Position numbers and translations under genes: made by a program | Notes under the pieces: generated by a model | The model's input: the letters and a program-made list of their open reading frames with translations, nothing else | What the model was told of the DNA's origin: nothing | Databases searched by the model: none | In this document: positions 8,247 through 14,381 of the stretch, piece by piece | Layout of the letters: each line of letters begins with the position of its first letter | Position numbering within the stretch: position 1 is the stretch's first letter | Assembly (NCBI GenBank): GCA_036652735.1 | Contig: JAVVVI010000040.1 | Coordinates: 1 to 14,394 of the forward strand | Origin: JAGOGN01 sp036652735 | GTDB taxonomy: Bacteria > Bacillota > Clostridia > Lachnospirales > Lachnospiraceae | Length of the DNA: 14,394 bases | Direction of reading: 5' to 3'

Positions 8247-8887
8247 ACCTAGAACAGATACAGGAAAAAATAAAGAACGATACCAGATTAAATGGAATTC
8301 CACTGGATGCGGTACAAGCATTTCCATATACAGAGGATACAAACCTGTATTTGAAGAATGTAACCGATTTTTATGACACCATTGAGGAACGTGGAGAATT
8401 AATTGAGTCTATGGAACAGAAAGAAGATATAAAAAATTATACGATCCAGGTACATTCCTTAAAAAGTTCAGCAAAATTAATTGGTGCCACAGAACTGTCT
8501 GTCATGGCTGCACAGCTTGAGCAGTTTGGACAGGAAGAAAATTGGAAAAAGATTCATGCACATACACCGCAGATTCTGGACGTGTATCGTGGCTATTTAA
8601 GTACACTTGCACCTTATATATTGAAAGAAAAAGAGATTGATGATTATAGAACAATTTCCGGTGAAGAATTTGACGATAAATTGGTAACACTTAAAAAAGC
8701 ATTGGAAGACTATGACCTGGATCTTGCGGAGGAGATTTGCGAAGACTTTAGACATGTTTTTATGAGTCCATCTCAACGTAGTAAGATGAATCCTATTGTA
8801 GAAGCAATAAAAAAGGTAGAATATGAGGCAGGAAAAGAATTAATTGAACAAATGCAGCAGGAATTAACAAAAAAAACAAGGGTGTAA
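8243..8887 (+). CDS. Hpt-domain phosphotransfer protein
   Basis: A 214-residue protein with an Hpt four-helix-bundle domain at about residues 15-130. The phosphorylatable histidine is H71 in VHSLKSSAKLIGA, matching the Hpt pattern H-x-L-K-(G/S)-S. Hpt domains relay phosphate between receiver domains. The C-terminal third, about 145-214, is charged and helical, with two similar helical hairpin stretches (around DDKLVTLKKALEDYDLD and near NPIVEAIKKVEYEAG), resembling the tails seen after Hpt domains in large clostridial hybrid kinases (inference). The ATG at 8243 overlaps the stop of the response regulator by 4 nt and has GGAAG at 8231-8235; an in-frame upstream start at 8159 would lie well inside the previous gene and is rejected. 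No catalytic kinase motifs are present. Confidence 0.85.
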   Translation: MNLEQIQEKIKNDTRLNGIPLDAVQAFPYTEDTNLYLKNVTDFYDTIEERGELIESMEQKEDIKNYTIQVHSLKSSAKLIGATELSVMAAQLEQFGQEENWKKIHAHTPQILDVYRGYLSTLAPYILKEKEIDDYRTISGEEFDDKLVTLKKALEDYDLDLAEEICEDFRHVFMSPSQRSKMNPIVEAIKKVEYEAGKELIEQMQQELTKKTRV

Positions 8888-8898
8888 AGAAAAAACAC

Positions 8899-8928
8899 TT
8901 GACACCATAATACTGGATATAGTACAAT
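8899..8928 (+). promoter_or_regulatory. Sigma-A promoter for ylxM-ffh operon
   Basis: A perfect -35 TTGACA (8899-8904) and a -10 TACAAT (8923-8928, one mismatch) are 18 bp apart, starting 12 nt after the Hpt gene stop. Predicted start near 8935. No terminator separates it from the upstream genes, so read-through from ftsY is possible and this is an additional internal promoter for ylxM through trmD. Confidence 0.75.
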
Positions 8929-8955
8929 TACTCTCGGTGGATACAAAGAGAGTGA
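8928..8955 (+). other. Small inverted repeat at the ylxM transcription start
   Basis: ACTCTC (8930-8935) and GAGAGT (8948-8953) are perfectly complementary with a 12-nt loop, and two more outer pairs are possible with one G-U. It overlaps the predicted transcription start and the 5' leader. It could be an operator or a weak leader hairpin, or chance. Confidence 0.3.
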
Positions 8956-8966
8956 GTTGAGTATAG

Positions 8967-9311
8967 ATGGAGAAGATTGTGGAACAAAGTCTTTTATATG
9001 ATTTTTATGGAGAATTGCTAAATGAACACCAGCAAAGAATCTATGAAGATGCTATATTTAATGATTTATCTTTAAGTGAAATTGCTCAGCAGCAGGAGAT
9101 TACCAGACAGGGTGTGCATGATATTTTGAAAAGATGTGCCAGAAGCCTTGATGAGTACGAAAGAAAGTTGCATTTACTTCAACGATTTTTAAAGATCAAA
9201 GAAGAAGTGGAACGAATTCAGATCCTTGCACTAAAAGTAAGCCAAGAAAATGATAGTAGAGAAATCCGTGAGATTCAGGAGATTTCTCGGCAGATGATAG
9301 AGGAGTTATAA
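8967..9311 (+). CDS. ylxM: YlxM family SRP-associated helix-turn-helix protein
   Basis: A 114-residue YlxM (UPF0122) protein. The family resembles sigma factor region 4: residues about 20-60 contain a helix-turn-helix with LSLSEIAQQQEITRQGVHD. In Gram-positives it is encoded next to ffh and has been linked to SRP function in streptococci (family knowledge); its role need not be DNA binding. The C-terminal half is a charged helix. The ribosome binding site is poor, with only GAGTTGAG-like purines upstream of ATG 8967, unlike the strong sites of most neighbours. The stop is 1 nt from the ffh start, implying coupling. Confidence 0.92.
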   Translation: MEKIVEQSLLYDFYGELLNEHQQRIYEDAIFNDLSLSEIAQQQEITRQGVHDILKRCARSLDEYERKLHLLQRFLKIKEEVERIQILALKVSQENDSREIREIQEISRQMIEEL

Positions 9312-9312
9312 G

Positions 9313-10659
9313 ATGGCATTTGACAGTTTATCAGAAAAACTTCAAAATGTATTCAAATCTTTAAGAAGCAAGGGCCTTTTGACCCAGGAAGATGTTAAGA
9401 TTGCTTTAAAAGAAGTTAAAATGGCATTGTTAGAAGCCGATGTCAATTTTAAGGTTGTGAAACAATTTGTAAAAGATGTACAGGAACGGGCAGTGGGACA
9501 GGATGTGATGACAGGTCTCAACCCGGGTCAGATGGTTATAAAGATTGTAAATGAAGAAATGGTAAAGCTCATGGGAACCCAGACAACGGAGATTACACTA
9601 CAGCAGGGAAATGAACTAACCATTATTATGATGGTAGGTCTTCAGGGAGCAGGTAAAACCACAACAGCAGCCAAATTAGCAGGAAAAGTTAAGCAAAAGG
9701 GAAAAAAGCCATTACTGGTAGCCTGTGATATTTATCGTCCGGCTGCAATTGAGCAATTAAAAGTAAATGGTGAGAAGCAGCAGATTGAAGTATTTTCCAT
9801 GGGAACCGGACACAAACCGGTAAACATTGCAAAAGCAGCAGTTGAGCATGCCATTAAAAATGGGTTAAATGTTGTATTTATAGATACTGCAGGACGTCTT
9901 CAGATTGATTCGGAGATGATGCAGGAATTGGTAACAATCAAGGAAAATGTTTCAGTAAATCAGACCGTTCTTGTGGTGGATGCAATGACCGGACAAGAAG
10001 CCGTGAATGTTGCAACAACCTTTGATGAAAAAGTGGGAATCGATGGAGTGATTCTTACAAAGCTTGACGGTGATACTCGAGGAGGAGCAGCACTTTCCAT
10101 TCGGGGTGTAACAGGAAAGCCAATCTTCTATGTCGGTATGGGAGAAAAATTATCGGATTTGGAACAATTTTATCCGGAACGGATGGCCTCCCGAATCTTA
10201 GGGATGGGTGATGTTCTTACCTTGATTGAAAAAGTTCAGGATGACGTGGATGAAGAAAAAGCCAGAGCCCTGGAATTAAAAATGAAAAAGGCAGAATTTG
10301 GTTTTGATGATTATTTAGAATCCATGAGTCAAATGAAGAAAATGGGTGGACTTGCAAGTGTATTAAGTATGATGCCCGGAGTAGGTGGCGCACAGATGCA
10401 GCAGTTGGAGTCTGCAATGGATGAAAAAAAGATGGCACAAATTGAGGGCATGATTTATTCTATGACGCCAAAGGAACGCTCCAACCCGTCCATATTGAAC
10501 CCAAGCCGTAAAACAAGAATTGCAAAGGGCGCCGGAGTTGATATTATTGAAGTAAATCGGTTAGTTAAGCAGTTTGAACAGGCAAGAAAGATGATGAAGC
10601 AAATGCCCGGAATGATGAACCAAAAAGGTAAAAGAGGAAAGTTTAAACTTCCCTTTTAA
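9313..10659 (+). CDS. ffh: Signal recognition particle protein Ffh
   Basis: The 448-residue SRP54 homologue, which binds 4.5S/6S RNA and signal peptides emerging from the ribosome and forms a GTP-dependent complex with FtsY. The N domain covers about 1-90. The G domain has G1 GLQGAGKT at 109-116, then DIYRPAAIEQL, DTAGRL and TKLDGDTRGGAAL. The M domain, from about 300, is methionine-rich with FGFDDYLESMSQMKKMGG, the SRP-RNA-binding SNPSILNPSRKTRIAKGAG segment and a basic tail. Full length and intact. AGAGGAG (9299-9305) lies 7 nt before the ATG, inside the ylxM end. The SRP RNA gene is not in the window. Confidence 0.98.
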   Translation: MAFDSLSEKLQNVFKSLRSKGLLTQEDVKIALKEVKMALLEADVNFKVVKQFVKDVQERAVGQDVMTGLNPGQMVIKIVNEEMVKLMGTQTTEITLQQGNELTIIMMVGLQGAGKTTTAAKLAGKVKQKGKKPLLVACDIYRPAAIEQLKVNGEKQQIEVFSMGTGHKPVNIAKAAVEHAIKNGLNVVFIDTAGRLQIDSEMMQELVTIKENVSVNQTVLVVDAMTGQEAVNVATTFDEKVGIDGVILTKLDGDTRGGAALSIRGVTGKPIFYVGMGEKLSDLEQFYPERMASRILGMGDVLTLIEKVQDDVDEEKARALELKMKKAEFGFDDYLESMSQMKKMGGLASVLSMMPGVGGAQMQQLESAMDEKKMAQIEGMIYSMTPKERSNPSILNPSRKTRIAKGAGVDIIEVNRLVKQFEQARKMMKQMPGMMNQKGKRGKFKLPF

Positions 10660-10697
10660 ATAAACTTTAACAGTATTTCATAAAGGAGGTGAACGTA

Positions 10698-10943
10698 ATG
10701 GCAGTAAAAATCAGATTAAAAAGAATGGGACAGAAAAAGGCTCCTTTCTATAGAATTATCGTAGCAGATTCCAGAACACCAAGAGATGGTAAATTTATCG
10801 AAGAAATCGGAACTTATGATCCATCAAAAGATCCAAGTGAATTTCATGTAAATGAAGAAGCCGCTAAGAAATGGTTATCAAATGGTGCTCAGCCTACAGA
10901 AGTTGTTGGTAAAATCTTTAAACTGGCTGGTATCGAAAAATAG
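10698..10943 (+). CDS. rpsP: 30S ribosomal protein S16
   Basis: An 81-residue S16 with the expected N-terminus MAVKIRLKRMGQKKAPFYRI and the following ADSRTPRDGKFIEEIGTYDP core. S16 is an assembly protein of the small subunit body. The ATG at 10698 is chosen over an in-frame GTG at 10689 because AAAGGAGGTG (10682-10691) is a near-perfect ribosome binding site at correct spacing and overlaps the GTG. It opens the conserved rpsP-khpA-rimM-trmD block and lies 38 nt after ffh with no visible promoter or terminator between. Confidence 0.98.
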   Translation: MAVKIRLKRMGQKKAPFYRIIVADSRTPRDGKFIEEIGTYDPSKDPSEFHVNEEAAKKWLSNGAQPTEVVGKIFKLAGIEK

Positions 10944-10961
10944 GAACGTGAGGTGATCATA

Positions 10962-11189
10962 GTGAAAGAGCTCGTAGAAATAATTGCAAAATCACTAGTC
11001 GATTACCCGGATGAGGTTGTTGTTACAGAAAAAGACAATGATAATACACTTGTCCTTGAATTACATGTGGCACAATCAGACATGGGTAAGGTAATCGGTA
11101 AGCAAGGTCGAATCGCAAAAGCAATTCGTTCCGTTGTGAAAGCAGCAGCTACAAAAGAAGATAGAAAAGTTATTGTAGATATTATATAA
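10962..11189 (+). CDS. khpA: KH-domain RNA-binding protein KhpA
   Basis: A 75-residue KhpA (YlqC) protein, a single KH domain that binds RNA, usually with KhpB, and influences cell size and division in streptococci (family knowledge). The GxxG loop is G46-K-Q-G49 within GKVIGKQGRIAKAIR. Two GTG starts are possible, 10953 and 10962. I prefer 10962 because GAGGTG (10950-10955) then sits 6 nt upstream and the protein begins MKELVEIIAK as family members do; starting at 10953 would add three residues. It lies 18 nt after rpsP. Confidence 0.93.
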   Translation: MKELVEIIAKSLVDYPDEVVVTEKDNDNTLVLELHVAQSDMGKVIGKQGRIAKAIRSVVKAAATKEDRKVIVDII

Positions 11190-11211
11190 TAAAAGATCTA
11201 TTATTAGAGAG

Positions 11212-11246
11212 ACAAACGGCTTCCGCAATTGGCGGCGGTCGTTTGT
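11212..11246 (+). other. Hairpin in the khpA-rimM gap
   Basis: ACAAACG (11212-11218) pairs perfectly with CGTTTGT (11240-11246), and an inner CCGC (11223-11226) can pair with either GCGG copy at 11232-11238. No T-run follows in the direction of transcription, so it is not a standard terminator. It lies 6 nt before the rimM ribosome binding site (11253-11260), suggesting an RNA stability, processing or translation-control element (inference). Confidence 0.45.
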
Positions 11247-11266
11247 TAAATTAAAGGAGAATATAC

Positions 11267-11779
11267 ATGGAAGAGTTTTTGCAAGTTGGAATTATTAGCA
11301 GCACGCATGGAATTAAAGGTGAAGTGAAGGTATTTCCAACAACAGATGATGCAAGTCGATTTAAAGAATTAAAGACGGTATGGATTGATTTGCCACATGA
11401 AAAAAAAGAATTGTCCATTGAACAGATAAAATTTTTCAAGCAATTTGTTATATTAAAATTTAAAGGACTGGATTCCATAGATGATAGTATTAAATATAAA
11501 GGAAAAAGTCTATTTGTAAGCAGAGAACAGGCAGTCAAGTTAGAGGAAGATGAATATTTCATAGGGGATTTAATTGGTGTTATTGTGACAGATGATGAGA
11601 ATGAAACTGTGGGTGAAATTACTGATATTCTTCAAACCGGTGCAAATGATGTCTATGTGGTGAAAGGGAATGAAGGAAAAGAGTATTATATTCCTGCAAT
11701 TAAAGAATGTATCTTAGATGTAAATCCTGAAAAGAAAACAATGAAAATTCATTTTCTTCCCGGATTAAAAGAGTTATAG
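11267..11779 (+). CDS. rimM: 16S rRNA processing protein RimM
   Basis: A 170-residue RimM, which helps mature the 30S head by binding S19 and pre-16S rRNA. The N-terminal beta-barrel domain (about 1-85) begins with LQVGIISSTHGIKGEVKV, the family hallmark. The C-terminal PRC-barrel (about 95-168) contains YFIGDLIGVIV, GEITDILQTGANDVYVV and EYYIPAI. AAAGGAGA (11253-11260) is 6 nt before the ATG. The gene is intact and lies 12 nt before trmD, the usual partner. Confidence 0.97.
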   Translation: MEEFLQVGIISSTHGIKGEVKVFPTTDDASRFKELKTVWIDLPHEKKELSIEQIKFFKQFVILKFKGLDSIDDSIKYKGKSLFVSREQAVKLEEDEYFIGDLIGVIVTDDENETVGEITDILQTGANDVYVVKGNEGKEYYIPAIKECILDVNPEKKTMKIHFLPGLKEL

Positions 11780-11791
11780 AGGGGAGGATTT

Positions 11792-12502
11792 ATGCATTTT
11801 TATATATTGACACTATTTCCGGAAATGGTTATGGAAGGTTTAAATACGAGTATAATTGGAAGAGCCGCAGAAAAGGGCCTGCTTTCAATTGAGGCAGTTA
11901 ACATTAGAGATTATACTGTAAATAAACATAAAAAAGTAGATGATTATCCATATGGAGGAGGAGCCGGAATGATTATGCAGGCACAGCCGGTTTATGATGC
12001 CTATTGTGCAGTAGTAGAAAAAATAGGATATCGTCCAAAGACAATTTACCTAACGCCCCAGGGACCTACATTCTCACAGAAGATGGCACAAAATTTTTCA
12101 AAAGAAGAATCACTTATTTTTTTGTGTGGACATTATGAAGGTATTGATGAACGTGTGTTGGAAGAGATCGTAACGGATTATGTCTCAATTGGAGACTATG
12201 TATTAACAGGTGGTGAGCTGCCGGCAATGGTTATGATTGATGCAATATCCAGAATGATTCCGGGTGTTCTTACGAATGAAGAAAGCGGTGAATTTGAGTC
12301 CTTTGAAGATAATTTATTGGAATATCCCCAGTATAGCAGACCGGAAGAGTGGAAAAATAAAAGGGTACCGGAGGTACTTTTATCTGGACATCATAAAAAT
12401 ATCGCACAATGGAGAAGAGAGCAGTCTATTATTCGTACAAAGGAACGGAGAACGGATTTGTATGAACAGGCGGATTTAACAAAAAAAGAACGAGAACTGT
12501 AA
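11792..12502 (+). CDS. trmD: tRNA (guanine-N1)-methyltransferase TrmD
   Basis: A 236-residue SPOUT-family enzyme that methylates G37 next to the anticodon using S-adenosylmethionine, preventing +1 frameshifting. Key stretches are PYGGGAGM (53-60), LCGHYEGIDERV (111-122) and SIGDYVLTGGE (132-142), the last two lining the trefoil knot that holds the methyl donor. Catalytic D150 is expected in MIDAISR (148-154). GGGGAGG (11781-11787) precedes the ATG closely. The usual next gene, rplS, does not follow; instead a terminator and a decayed segment are present. Confidence 0.97.
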   Translation: MHFYILTLFPEMVMEGLNTSIIGRAAEKGLLSIEAVNIRDYTVNKHKKVDDYPYGGGAGMIMQAQPVYDAYCAVVEKIGYRPKTIYLTPQGPTFSQKMAQNFSKEESLIFLCGHYEGIDERVLEEIVTDYVSIGDYVLTGGELPAMVMIDAISRMIPGVLTNEESGEFESFEDNLLEYPQYSRPEEWKNKRVPEVLLSGHHKNIAQWRREQSIIRTKERRTDLYEQADLTKKEREL

Positions 12503-12506
12503 AATG

Positions 12507-12544
12507 AACGCTTGTATCTGGTAATTAGAGCAAGCGTTTTTTTT
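12507..12544 (+). terminator. Intrinsic terminator after trmD
   Basis: AACGCTTG (12507-12514) pairs with CAAGCGTT (12531-12538), with short further pairing of TCT and AGA in the loop, followed by a run of eight Ts (12537-12544). It closes the ylxM-to-trmD unit 5 nt after the trmD stop. Confidence 0.88.
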
Positions 12545-12570
12545 GTGTGTTACGTAGGAAGATGTAGATA

Positions 12571-12576
12571 TATAAT
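12571..12576 (+). promoter_or_regulatory. Isolated -10 box upstream of the broken ABC gene
   Basis: A perfect TATAAT lies in the 196-nt gap between trmD and the ABC exporter remnant, after the trmD terminator. No good -35 is seen: TGTTAC at 12548-12553 has the right 17-bp spacing but matches poorly. It may be the old promoter of the accessory unit. Confidence 0.25.
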
Positions 12577-12581
12577 TTTAA

Positions 12582-12695
12582 GGTTGTAGGAACCAGCATT
12601 ATGTGCAAGGGAAAAGCTATTGTGAACGTCAGGTGAGTGGATTACAATTAGGATATAAAATTAAATCTGATTTAGCGAAGGAACTGAGAGGATAA
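12582..12695 (+). other. Short open frame, possible gene tail
   Basis: An open frame without an obvious ATG start runs to TAA at 12693-12695, only 3-9 nt before the ABC exporter start, the spacing expected of an upstream operon partner. A GTG at 12603 would give a 30-residue peptide ending in LAKELRG, but the ribosome binding site for it is poor. The C-terminal part is hydrophilic and helix-like. I do not recognise it. It may be the 3' remnant of a lost gene, a small peptide gene, or non-coding. Confidence 0.22.
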
Positions 12696-12698
12696 AAG

Positions 12699-13649
12699 TT
12701 GATTATGAAAAAATATCTTAAAAAGGAATGGCGTTTAGTTCTAATATTTAATCTTGTTACTTTAGTTTGTGTGGTGTGTAGATTATTCTGTTATGTATTA
12801 CTGATGAAGACATTTGGGAAAGCGGTAGCGTTGGATTTACAAGGTTTTCTATTCTATCTAATATTGAATGGTTTAGGATGGATGGTGTTTTCTTTTTTGG
12901 ATTATGGATCAAATAACCTTAAAGCAAAAGCAATTGCCAAAATGAATAATGAATTAAGAGTGGATATTACAGAACAACTCGTTGTTAAGAATTTTCAGGA
13001 CTATAGGAGTCGGAGCACTGGAGATTATATGTCCTGGTATATTAGTGATGTTTCTCAGGCAGAGAATCCTGGATTCGATAATTTTTTTAATCTTTGTTCG
13101 GAGATACTCAGCTTTACTACAGCAGCAGTGATGTTGTTTTATTATCACTGGAGTCTCTTGGTTGCAGCGTTTGTTGTAGCGGGCGCTATATTTTTAAGTT
13201 CTAAAAAAATGGAAGGTCATATGCAAAATCAATCAGAAAAAGTTTCGGGATCAATGGAGCTTTTCTCAGAAAGAATTAAGGAGCTGATTTCGGGTCTGTT
13301 TTTGCTACGTAGTTTTGGATTGGTACCTCTTTTTAAACAGGAGTCAAAAAAAGAGAGTGAGAGTTTGGAAGAGTCAAAAAGAACTTATACAAAATATCAA
13401 AACAAGAGTGATGTTAAGATGTCAATCATCCAAACCGTTGGAAATTTTTCCACAACTGGGTTGATGTTCTTACTTATTCTTAAAGGAATTTTGGCGACAG
13501 AAGTGATATTTGGTGGTGGCAATATTATTGGAACAGCAGTTGCTTCAATTTTAAGTTTAGGAAAATTTAAGTTACGAATTGCTTCAGCCCAGCCCTATTT
13601 TGAAAAGTTGGATTATATGCCGGAAAAAACCGGAAATAGAAAGAAATAG
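12699..13649 (+). pseudogene. ABC exporter transmembrane part (5' fragment)
   Basis: The 5' part of an ABC-type half-exporter, 316 residues (314 if ATG 12705 is used). Six hydrophobic segments are visible at about 13-35, 47-68, 132-150, 152-168, 245-265 and 266-290, the standard exporter membrane domain, with intracellular helices between. After about residue 300 (SAQPYFEKLDYMPEKTG) a nucleotide-binding domain should begin, but the frame stops at TAG 13647-13649. The rest of the domain resumes in another frame just downstream, minus its Walker A region, so the gene is broken by an internal deletion with frame change. The TTG at 12699 fits the GAGAGGA site (12686-12692) better; ATG 12705 is the alternative. 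The substrate cannot be told; peptide or drug exporters are the nearest type. Confidence 0.8.
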
Positions 13650-13975
13650 TACAGGCATTGAGGGATAGTGCATTAGATTACGATATGGAAAAATTTCCAG
13701 ATGGTTTGGATACTATTGTGGGAGAAAATGGAAAGAATCTGTCAGGTGGACAAAAACAGCGAATTGCAATTGCAAGGGCCCTAATTCACAGAAGATCAGT
13801 TTTACTAGTAGATGAGGGAACATCAGCGCTTGATAAGGATAATGCCAGAACGATTGAAAATTGTTTGTTGAAAAATCCTAATTTGACATTGGTTTTGATT
13901 AGCCATAATTTGGATGAAGAGCAAAGGGAAAAATTTGATCACATTTATGATCTGGGTAAGTTGTGTAAATGTTAA
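13640..13975 (+). pseudogene. ABC exporter ATP-binding part (3' fragment)
   Basis: The 3' remnant of the same ABC exporter. The frame is open from 13640 and enters recognisable sequence at EIVQALRDSALDYD. A start codon for an independent gene would have to be TTG 13658, which has no ribosome binding site. It has PDGLDTIVGENGKNLSGGQ leading into the signature LSGGQKQRIAIARALI, Walker B with LLVDEGTSALD (catalytic E and D-loop), and the H-loop histidine in LISHNL. The Walker A, Q-loop and first beta-sheet are missing, roughly 130-150 residues judged from the usual length of the family, so it cannot bind ATP normally. It ends at TAA 13973-13975, followed by a terminator. Confidence 0.8.
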
Positions 13976-13989
13976 AGATATTATATATG

Positions 13990-14027
13990 AAAAACCATTT
14001 TAGATAGAAAAATCTAAGATGGTTTTT
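13990..14027 (+). terminator. Intrinsic terminator after the ABC remnant
   Basis: A 16-bp stem (13990-14005 with 14012-14027, one G-U pair) with a 6-nt loop; the 3' arm ends in TTTTT. The A-rich 5' arm and T-rich 3' arm make it potentially bidirectional. It sits 14 nt after the ABC gene stop. Confidence 0.85.
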
Positions 14028-14030
14028 GTA

Positions 14031-14174
14031 TTCCACTGGAAGTTCTACAATACTGTGAAAGTTGCAAATGCAAGTGCATTAGTATACAGCATTTCAGAAA
14101 CTGCAGATCTGGACTTCATAATGCCATGGTCAGAACAATTACCAGAAGAATGCAGGAAACCACGCCGCTCATAA
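14031..14174 (+). pseudogene. IS66-family transposase C-terminal remnant
   Basis: Translation from 14031 gives HWKFYNTVKVANASALVYSI, then SETA, then DLDFIMPWSEQLPEECRK and a basic end, stopping at TAA 14172-14174. The first part matches the conserved C-terminal block of IS66 transposases (pattern YNT-x2-GA-x-ASA-x2-YS-x2-ETA) and the last part matches their extreme C-terminus (MPWS-x-x-LP-x-x-CR). In intact proteins these blocks are separated by some tens of residues, which are missing here. There is no start codon and no tnpA/tnpB or catalytic DDE region, so it is a dead scrap. It begins 3 nt after the ABC terminator. Recognised from family knowledge, not from a search. Confidence 0.7.
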
Positions 14175-14221
14175 TATAAGCGGCGTTAACTTTAGCGTTG
14201 GGCGTATGGTTTGACGTTTCC
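14162..14221 (+). mobile_element. Probable right end of the IS66-like element
   Basis: Directly after the transposase stop region is a GC-rich hairpin (ACGCCGCT 14162-14169 with AGCGGCGT 14179-14186), then sequence reading into GTTTGACGTTTCC at 14209-14221. On the reverse strand that end starts GGAAACGTC, similar to the GTAAGCG-type start of IS66 terminal repeats. The left end is absent, so the boundary and target-site repeat cannot be confirmed. Confidence 0.4.
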
Positions 14222-14297
14222 AAAATAAAAGTGCGGATTGCGCGCTCACTTGCAGAATTATAAGGTGGAATATCTCCGCCTTATATTATAGAAACAA
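14222..14297. other. Non-coding stretch with hairpin
   Basis: No coding sequence is seen. TATAAGGTGGA (14259-14269) pairs with TCCGCCTTATA (14275-14285) over 11 bp with one G-U and a 5-nt loop. No T-run follows, so it is not a standard terminator. The origin is unknown; it may be a remnant of a second element or the tail of the region once attached to the next gene. Confidence 0.4.
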
Positions 14298-14314
14298 TGT
14301 CGAATTTTGTCGAA
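14298..14314 (+). promoter_or_regulatory. Tandem Spo0A boxes
   Basis: Two exact TGTCGAA copies, at 14298-14304 and 14308-14314, lie in the same orientation exactly 10 bp apart. TGTCGAA is the consensus 0A box bound by the sporulation master regulator Spo0A, whose DNA-binding domain binds as a tandem dimer one helical turn apart. They are centred about 57 and 67 bp before the predicted transcription start of the next gene, an activator-like position. Confidence 0.6.
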
Positions 14315-14352
14315 ATATTAAAAAAGCAATTCTATTGTTTTTCAATAAAGTA

Positions 14353-14361
14353 TGTTATGAT
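14353..14361 (+). promoter_or_regulatory. Extended -10 promoter for the right-edge gene
   Basis: TGTTATGAT carries a -10 TATGAT (14356-14361) preceded by TG one base upstream, the extended -10 form that tolerates a poor -35; the best -35 candidates, TATTGT (14333-14338) or TTGTTT (14335-14340), are weak. A weak -35 together with upstream 0A boxes fits an activator-dependent promoter. The start would be near 14368. Confidence 0.55.
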
Positions 14362-14381
14362 TGTTTAATGAGGTGAACTTA

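Noticed and set aside
13640..13975. The ATP-binding fragment as an independent functional gene
   Set aside because: It lacks Walker A and Q-loop, has only a TTG start without a ribosome binding site, and continues the upstream membrane domain in another frame.
14162..14186. GC-rich hairpin as a terminator for the IS66 remnant
   Set aside because: The stem is good, but it overlaps the transposase stop and is followed by TTAACTTT rather than a clear T-run; it is better treated as part of the element end.
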